From Taxillus chinensis (Eukaryota > Streptophyta > Magnoliopsida > Santalales > Loranthaceae): 64,000 nucleotides of DNA. The DNA is taken from the NCBI GenBank assembly GCA_023512835.1, contig CM042086.1, positions 1,405,799 through 1,469,798 on the forward strand, written 5' to 3'. Below the pieces are notes generated by a model that was not told the origin of the DNA, did not search any database, and saw nothing but the letters and a program-made list of their open reading frames with translations. Position numbers and translations under genes: made by a program. Of the stretch, positions 55,850-64,000 are shown piece by piece. Position 1 is the first letter of the stretch; each line of letters starts with the position of its first letter.

Positions 55850-58800
55850 CTACTCGAAAGTACATATAAAACAACATATGAATTGGCTAGTTTGTCTAGC
55901 ACTATAGTTACACTGAAAAATGAAAAATACCAGGACATCGTATTAGCAACTAGATGGTATGTATTTTTTTTCCTGGAAAAACTCCAGAAAGAAAGAAAGA
56001 AAAAGAAACTATATGGTATGTAGAAAAACCCCAATGTTTTGTTTCGATAAGAATCTCCAAAATGTTCGAGGCAACCTAGTTGGCAGAAGTACCATGGCTT
56101 TAAAGCCTCTCTCGTTTCCCTTCTCTCTGTTTCTTAGGTTTGTTTCTCTTAAAAGATGCACTTTTTTTTTAATTTAGTACAAATCATATAAGTGTTTGAT
56201 TTGAGCCATATGCCCTTGTATCAACGGTGAATGCATGTCATGTCAATGCCGATTGTGCGTAGTCTTTTCCTCTGATTGCATGTAGCATTTTTCTAAATTA
56301 TATTATTGTCCACTATATTCATTGTTATGGCTCATTATCAACATGAACGCTCTAATCTGACACAATACTGCCTAATTATTTGAAAATCTTCGGTAATATC
56401 AAGATGTATTTTCATTTCAAACTAATTTTTATATTATTATTTTTATTATTATAATTATATATTCCACCTTAATAATGGTTATATGCATGTGAATTTTTAA
56501 AGTTCCATATTACTTTAATAATAATCTAACATAAGTTTCATACCATTGATTAATTAAATCACAATTCAATATTTTAAGGTTTATGGTTTTAGAGACTAAA
56601 TGTTAACTCATAACATATGAGCTAACATGTTCTTAATCCACAACTTTATTCTTAATTACATTTTGACTTCCTTATGTGAGGAAAATAATTGTGTCTAAAC
56701 AGATCTAAATACCTAAAAGACCAAAAGAAAGATCAAGACACTCAATTAGATAGGTTTTTCAATGATTCAAGATAAATTTTAAAGTGTGCAGAAACATATT
56801 TAAATCCATCTCTAAGTTAATAAATCATGGTTACTTGATCTATCTAAATTTGTGTAAATCAATTGATTTGATCTATTCAAACTTAGATACACCATAAGGA
56901 TAGGGTTATATTGAAGTAATAACTGAAACGAGGTCCTCGATCATCTCCCTAAGAAAGGAATCGCACTTCTAGCTTGTTAAAAGGGGTCTATACAAAAAGA
57001 AATGAAAAGACATGAAAATAAAGTAAAATAAAAAGGAAAAATAAAGGGTTGTTGGTATAAACAGTGTAAGCAGTGGTTTGACTAGCCAAAGTTTAGGCTC
57101 ATTACTTTGATTAGGTCCATTTGGTTTTGAAAACAATTTAACAAATGAAGTAATTTAAATGAATGCAGGAAATTAAATTGAAACAGGAAAAAACACTAAC
57201 TTGCAATTGAAAATGAAAAACTAAGACAATAAAAACATTAATACCTGAAACTTGAAGTAGAAATTACAAAATCTATAAAAAAAACTTCTATTTATAAATT
57301 CAAATTACAAAGCATAAGATTAAAAGTAAAAATACAAAGCTAGAAATTAACATTTTATAGAAGAAAAGAGTTCGGGGTTCTCGGGAGCTCTCCTCAAAAC
57401 CTAAAACATCCTTAAAATCTGTCCTAAGGATTATTTATATCAATCTTTGTTGTCCCCTCTTTCTAAATCCAAAGCACTCTTGCTAGCTCTTTTGGCATTC
57501 TCCATGTACCATCGCTACCCTCTTATATCTCTTTTTGACTAAAATAATTAAATTTGTCTTGATTTCCGAAGATACAGCCATTACCTTAGTCTATAGGGTA
57601 TGGGTAGTAGGCGTATACCAACCATACATAAAAACTAGGTATGGGCTTGGATGGTGACTCATCATAAAGCGTGGCTCTAAGAATAGGTCAATTGGTGCTA
57701 AACTTTTTAAAGTAAAATGGTATTGTATCAATGTCTTGAAGATACTTCGAGATATAATGCCTTCGAGTTAGAGATGTGGCATTGAGTATGTTGACTCGAA
57801 GATTATTGCTTGAAGTTCAAAGATATTTGCCTCAAAGAGGCACGTGCAAATTACATTGAAGTTGGCTTGACTTGAAAATTTGACTCGAAGCTTGAAAATT
57901 TGAATTTTTAAATAAGCATTATGTCTTTTGCTTCAAAGTTCGTAGCAAAAGGCGTATAGGATTTTAGATACTAAGTGTCCATAATTGATTATTACAACAT
58001 AACATATGATATAAGACACACTAGCTAATATAATCTTAATCCACAACTTTATTCTCTATTGTATCTTGACTTTCTTATCTTTGTATCTCCATTCCTTTAA
58101 TGGCCTGGAGTTGAACAAGAAATTACAAAAGAGATGAACTTAGATTTCCCAATAATGGTAAACAAAAATCATAATATAACAAAGATAACAAACATACATG
58201 AGAAATATCATATCACAAGGAGAAACATGACACAAAAGATTTCATAAAGATTTATATCATAACATAATGATCTAAGTTAATTACTAAGATACTATAACAT
58301 AACATACTATCGATTGGATTGACACTCTCTAATGAAATTCTTTATCCAATGTATTAAAGGTTTTTCTAGAACCACCTATTAACTTACTTTTTTCAAACAT
58401 AAAAAATTATATATTAGGATTAATATCATAGGATTCGTCATGATATAGTCAAGGTAAATAACACATAATAATAACATTTGAATAATAATAAGATATCTAA
58501 CAACATAAAGAAATTAATATTGTAATGATAACCTCGATAGAAAAGGATTATTTATCCAAATCGATAAAATAAATTATTAAGAGAGAGATCAGAAAAAAGA
58601 CTAATGTCCATATACAAATAAAATAAGGAAGTAAAGATAGAATGAAAAGGTAAGAAAATATTTTTAAAAAAAACTTTTATAATTTTCCCATTGTTTCATG
58701 TATCCTAAAACTTTAAAAAATCAAAACATTAAATTAATATTCCTGTCTTTTAATTTATCAATTAATACTGTAATAAACAAAATATAAATATATATTACTG

Positions 58801-59695
58801 TCATCACTTGATTTCGTTTGAACTCATATGTTTAAACCCTTGAGAGCATTACTAGTCCTAGTATCACTTTCACTATGGGCCCAATCCTATCTTATTGTAA
58901 TAAAAAAAATTGTTTTTTAGAGTTGCCACTAATCAGATAAGTTGTAGTAGAATCACCTAATGTGTGGTCTACGTTCAATAATTAGATTCGAAAGTTAATT
59001 ATATGTAAAAGATTAGTACCTCTACATCACCCAAAATTAGTATTTATCATAGAAATGGAGAGTTTTTACTTGTTTTAGCTTAGTTAATAAAATTTTTGTT
59101 GAATGTAAAACCAATAAATTCTAATGATGAACCTTTACTTAAATAATAGTGAATAGAGCCTTCACATTTTTCAATTGGTTTCACACTGTGTTATATTTAA
59201 GTGTATTTTTTATTGTTTTTGTTTTTTTGGAAAACATAGGATGTAGGGCAAAACATTTTAAATATGCTAGGAAAAATATTTTTAAAAAAATCATAATTAT
59301 TTTTGGTCTAAATAATTAGGATTAGATATTAATTATCTAACTCTACATTTACTTAAATCTGTTTCTAAAGACTATTTTTTGTATTTTTTCAGGTTTTTAT
59401 TATTTTTTATTTTTTCTTAGTTCCCAGTGTTTTTTATTTTATGTGTTTTTTTAAAGTTTCCTACAAAGTTTTAAAGTTTTATTCTTAAGAATTCTAAAGT
59501 TTTAAAATTTCGTTTGAAGTTTTAAAGTTTTTAAAGTTTAAAAGGTTTTTTTGTGTTAAAGTTTGGTAGGTTTTAGCGCTTTGAAGTTTTTAAATTTTAA
59601 TTTTTTTAAAAAAATACACATTTTAAAATTTTATTATATTAAAAAATTATTCTTAAATATTTAATCAGAAACACAACGAGCTAGTAAACACTTAG

Positions 59696-59697
<2 letters not shown>

Positions 59698-59749
<52 letters not shown>
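59698..59749. repeat. (AT)n microsatellite
   Basis: About 26 AT units without interruption. Confidence 0.95.
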
Positions 59750-59754
<5 letters not shown>

Positions 59755-60094
59755 ATCTACACCACAAATACATATTGAATTACTAAGGCATCAACTTGAA
59801 CTGCATGGAAAAGGCACAAATTAAAAAATGAAAATATTTACATCCTTTGTGACTCATTGGTTTAGATGTCATGTGTCTACATGATTTTACATATATATAT
59901 GTATATTTACTCTATAGATATTGTTTTGTATAATGATTAGAATCTTATGTGTTCTATAGTAAATATGGCTTTTTAAAATATAAAGTTGCTATATAGTATT
60001 TTTATTTTTTATTTTGTAAGCATTGTTATATTGTATTTTTATTAAGATTTTATAAAGATGCTATGTTATTGCTATATAAAGTATCTTATTGTTC

Positions 60095-60470
60095 GTGAAC
60101 AATATTCGTGAACAAATAATGTTCGAGATTTATCAATAATTACATTCATGAACAAATGTTTATAAACAGTTGAACAAACGAACAAACAATTGAATTCACA
60201 AATAAACAAATGAGTATGTTTGTTTATAAATTTTAAATAATTAGTGTTTTAGTTTACAAATAGTGAAACAGATGTACAGCCTCGTGAGTTTGCAAACAAA
60301 CAAATGAACTCATTTGTTTATAAATTTTAAATAACTAGGTATTTTAGTTTGTGAACAATTAAACAAGCAAATATCTTAAGTTCATGAACAAAATAAAAAT
60401 ATAATGTTCACGAACAAATATATCAGTATATTCATGAACAATGTTCGTGAATTAATGTTCAAGAGCTATT
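60095..60470. repeat. Cluster of TTCRTGAACA motifs
   Basis: TTCGTGAACA, TTCATGAACA and close variants (also as the inverted form TGTTCGTGAA) recur about ten times, separated by AT-rich spacers with AAACAAACG runs. No flanking target duplicates were found, so the type of element is not known. Confidence 0.5.
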
Positions 60471-61761
60471 CGTTAATATTGACAAACTATTCGCAAATAC
60501 TAACGAACAAACATAAATATGATGATTTAGTGTCGTGTTTAGCTCAATTTGTTAAAAAATAATATCAAATTAAATTTGAATATCTTATTGTTCAATTCCA
60601 TTTGTTTATAAGCCTCCATGAGTCTCATGTCATTAAACTTGTGTGATCACAAAGTATCTACCTAACCACCGCTCTGGTATAGACTATGATTGGGAAGTAG
60701 TTTTGCCTTTTTTTAATATTTTTATTTAAAAAATATTAAAAAAAGCATTTTACATCCTACCTGTTACTATTACATTATAGAAAAAAATCATATTTGTATG
60801 AAAGGATACGTATTTAATATTTCATTTAAAAAACATATGTTTCGTGTTGAAAACAAAAGTAGGATTAAACTAAACACTCGACTACTACTTAGTAATTTTA
60901 TTTTTTTAACCTTTGCACCAACATAAGTATATATGAATTTAGGCATATAAATAAGCCAAGCAAAATTAATCGAACTTATACAATAATCGAATCGAGTCGA
61001 CTCGACTTAAACTTATATGATAATCGAAATGAGATTGTATAATGTTGAACTCAAACTCGAATTAAACTTAATCGAATGAATATTGAGCAAGCTATCAATT
61101 TTGTCTCTTATTTAGCATATACTTGATAGATTTGTAAACAATCTCAATCGAGCAAAAATTATATAATAATAAAACTGAGCCAATCTTAACTTGTATAATA
61201 ACCGAACCAAACTTGTATAGTGTCAAACTCGAGTTAAGCTTATGAGTGTATTCACTCATTTACATATCTATATATGATATTTTAATATGTAAAGTAAATA
61301 AAAGAAAAGCAACTGAATGGAAAATGACTTTCCCAAGCAACCAGCAACAGCAAGAGAATCCATGACACTACTCAACAGTCCTAGTGTTGTCCTTGGACCT
61401 TCAACCCATAATTTTTTTTTTCTACAATTACAATACTGAACCTTCTCTAGTGAAAAAATCACCCAAGTTTCAGCTGAGAATCTGCCTTTAACCAATTACT
61501 ATTAGGGCCTCGTCAGCACCAGAAAGCCTATACAAAAATTGATACACCTAACTTTACTACACAAAAAAAAAACCAAGAAGTAATCAAATAAGAATACAAA
61601 ACATATACATGTGTTCAGCTTCAATCAAACAAACAGATCAACGTATATGGACCTGGATGAACCAACCTGCGCTCATGACTGTTAGTCGGTCTGGGGTTGC
61701 CAAACTTCTGTACAGCTGCACACTTTCATATTCCATATGGTATAGTCTCGCAACCTACAAG

Positions 61762-63389
61762 CTACAAATATGATTTGACCTCCATTGCCGCTACCTTGGG
61801 GCATATTGAAACAGAATCAACACAGAGACCACCTTTGGAGTGGGTGCAATCAATCTGTATCACTGAAAATTTTATCTTTGTGGGCTCTCCAGAATTGTGC
61901 GCCACAAAGTCGCCAACATGGTGGTGCACCCACGAGCCTGGGTTGTCCAAATAACTCTCAGTCACAGCCTGTTGACCATCGGATGTGTTTAGCTGGAACC
62001 GCACAGGTTTTATACCCCAGCCATGGATGTGCTCTATATTGCAAACCCGGCGACCAAGCCTCCTGTGGGCCTTGCCAAGCTGAAGTCTGAAATATAGACT
62101 ATAAGCCCCCGCAGGAAATCTGAACTCAAATTCTCCATCTACCTCGAACCACCATATCTGTTGAAGATACGCAACCGTTTGAAACCTAAAAAAATATGAC
62201 AAGAAAACAAATCAATCAGTCCTTGGCCTTGCATTCTAGTTTTAAATGAAAGAAGAAAAAGGCATGAACATCATTTGAGAAACACAGTAGTCAGAAAATG
62301 CAACTGTTTGGTGCCTATGCAAAAATATCAATAGAACAAGAAATTGACTAATTCTCTGTCCATCGCTGTTTAAAGAAGAGAAAATCATGAACATCATTTT
62401 AGAAAAAAGGTAGTTTAAGGGAGGGAAAAAGAGCGTCCTTGACCAACATAAGTCATTGATTGAACAAATGGGCCTCAAAATCAGTACATAAAATAGGCAA
62501 TTGACAATACAATTCTCATGGTTTCCAACCACATTATCACCATCCGGTGCAAAAATAACTTTCAACCCATATCAACGACAACACTAATAAGAAGGCCAGT
62601 TGGAATTATTTCCAACCCTTTTTTTTTAAATATTATGGCCCATATTTTAGAAATCAATAAACAGTCAAGCAAAGAAATGCAACAACTTCAGTGAAACAAG
62701 CACTCCCGGAGTACCTAATACACGAGGGAAACAAAACGTTAAAATTTCATAACGTAAATGAGTTCAGATATAAGACACTTACTGACCATCCTAGCAGTAT
62801 CTTAAAATCAATGTTGTATTTAAAATCGCTTCTATACCAATTCGTGTTCTCACCTGGATTCATCAGTGGGAATGAAACTCCAGTACCTCCTATCATCAAT
62901 TCCCGTGATCCTCAAGTCCTTGGAAGATATAGAGACACACAGCCCTCCCGTACACTTATCCAGCCAAATCTCCTGAACATCCTCAAACAGACCCAACAAT
63001 GCGACAATCGACAAACAAAGCAAGCAAGCTCCAAGGATTTCGAGGAAGGTGGGGATAATGCTTACCTTGGCGCCATCTCCGACCGAATGAGGGCGGCACA
63101 ATCGGGAGTAAAGCTCCTTCTTGTTCAAGTTTTTGGGGAAATCATAGGAGACGGCGTCGACGATGAACCGATATTCAGAAGGCAGCTTCGACTCCCAGAT
63201 GAAATCGGCGGACGAGGCGGCGCGGAAGGTCCGATTAAGAAGCGCGAGGCTGCAGATCTCCGGCGGAGACAGGCGCATCAGAACCAAAGCCGCACAGCTC
63301 TCGGGTATGTCTCCGAGAAGTGGCCTCGCCGGGGGACCTCCTCCGCCGCCGTCACCCGCCGCCGCAAGCACAGAAGCGTTCGACCCCAT
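61762..63389 (-). CDS. PP2-A13-like: F-box protein with PP2-A (phloem lectin-like) domain, three exons, 288 aa
   Basis: Minus-strand exons 63389-63066, 62972-62854 and 62185-61762; introns 63065-62973 and 62853-62186 have GT/AG ends. The first junction is phase 0; the second splits an Arg codon as AG|G. The total of 288 aa is the usual length of this family. The F-box lies at about residues 23-70 (LGDIPESCAALVLMRLSPPEICSLALLNR in two helices). The PP2 domain follows to the end (EIWLDKCTGGLCVSIS, ITGIDDRRYW, IWWFEVDGEFEF, HIHGWGIKPVRF, DCTHSKGGLCVDSV). F-box proteins select substrates for SCF ubiquitin ligases, and PP2 domains can bind glycans, so recognition of glycosylated targets is a fair inference. 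The Gly-rich stretch GGGGGPP at residues 14-20 is a local feature. The exact paralogue (A11 to A13) is uncertain. Confidence 0.93.
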
Positions 63390-64000
63390 AGCCAGCCTCG
63401 ATGCGGAATGTGGAGGAGAGAGAGATTTAAAAAGTCGTCGGCTTACGAAATGGGGAGATCAGAGGAAGCAGTGTGCCAGTAAAGGACAAGGTTGCCGAGG
63501 TGGCAACGGTATTTACTCCTACGACGCCACGTAGGCACACAGAATGCAAGGCTGGCTTTAGATGAAGTAGGGGAGGGACAGTGTGTCAGATGATTACCGA
63601 CAAATATAATAATACATATCTGATTAGTTATAAAATTGGATTAGCTAATGTTTTTTTTAAAATATTGTAATTATCTTTAAATTTTATATTTTGTAGTTTC
63701 ATTTTTAATTAAAAATTTAAAATATTACTAAATATGTTTTTATAAGTTATTTATTTTAAAATTTAAATTTACATTCTTACACACTAACAAAATAATGTTA
63801 AAAAATTCTAATAAATAATAGCAAATAATATCTTATATCAATTTATTATTTTTTATATTAAAAGAGAATTATAATTGCTCATCATCTAATCAAATCTATT
63901 CAACTCAATTAATTTGCGAGTCAAGTTATTCACGATCTAAGTTGATCGCCATAAGATCAAACTTGATCGACTCACAATTTCCACTTATTCACAATTTGAT
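63390..64000. other. Upstream region of the PP2-A gene, then AT-rich DNA
   Basis: 63390-63540 is the likely leader and proximal promoter; on the minus strand it contains CCTACGTGGCG (63523-63533), an ACGTGG motif of the kind bound by bZIP factors. A GAGAGAG run lies at 63415-63424. 63590-64000 is AT-rich with nothing recognisable. Confidence 0.45.

Larger units (their letters stand above)
55850..61761. other. Large AT-rich intergenic region
   Basis: I found no gene in 5.9 kb. It contains CTCGAAG-type direct repeats at about 57720-57930, TTTTAAAGTT repeats at about 59450-59590, an (AT)n microsatellite at 59698-59749, and many copies of TTCATGAACA or TTCGTGAACA at about 60095-60470. At 60970-61240 there is a run of ACTCGA and AATCGAA motifs. 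61500-61761 should include the 3' UTR of the PP2-A gene. Confidence 0.6.

Noticed and set aside
1..64000. CRISPR arrays, operons or ribosome binding sites
   Set aside because: Eukaryotic nuclear DNA; the tandem repeats seen are LTR or leader repeats without spacer structure.

Overview
The window is plant (angiosperm) nuclear DNA. The evidence is intron-containing genes of plant type (a SWIB-domain protein, an ARM-repeat protein, a PEX11 peroxin and an F-box/PP2-A protein), AT-rich intergenic DNA, and long LTR retrotransposons of the chromodomain-bearing Ty3/Gypsy type (Tekay/Del-like) with tRNA-Met primer sites. I cannot name the species.

Left two thirds (1-43,960): one deep nest of retrotransposons that can be unpicked from 5-bp target-site duplications (TSDs). 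A defective Ty1/copia element on the minus strand is split at 1,337/43,606 (TSD ATTTG) by a 411-bp TRIM. The TRIM is split at 1,351/43,204 (TSD CCAGC) by a gypsy solo LTR, here called F. F carries two insertions. The first is an opposite-strand solo LTR, E (1,423-29,117). The second is a nearly complete gypsy element, G (31,096-42,789, TSD GGGTC), itself hit by solo LTR H (35,674-37,933). Inside E (TSD CATAC) sits a tandem array LTR A - internal 1 - LTR B - internal 2 - LTR C - internal 3 - LTR D. Its last unit is a chimera of two related gypsy families. All gag/pol frames are broken, but many breaks in internals 1 and 2 fall on CAG/CTG triplets and look more like sequence error than mutation.

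Right third (44,000-64,000): a gene-bearing segment. In order it holds a SWIB/MDM2-domain gene (44,091-45,783, +, two exons), an ARM-repeat gene with an uninterrupted coding region (47,994-49,679, +), a PEX11 gene (53,298-54,974, +, seven coding exons, 235 aa), a decayed PP2-A exon (about 55,420-55,849, -), 6 kb of AT-rich DNA, and an intact F-box/PP2-A gene (61,762-63,389, -, three exons, 288 aa). The ARM-PEX11-PP2-A order matches pairs of neighbouring genes that I recall from Arabidopsis, so this looks like an old, conserved gene neighbourhood. The SWIB gene lies directly against the edge of the retrotransposon nest, and its upstream region is old copia sequence. I saw no rRNA, tRNA or CRISPR array.
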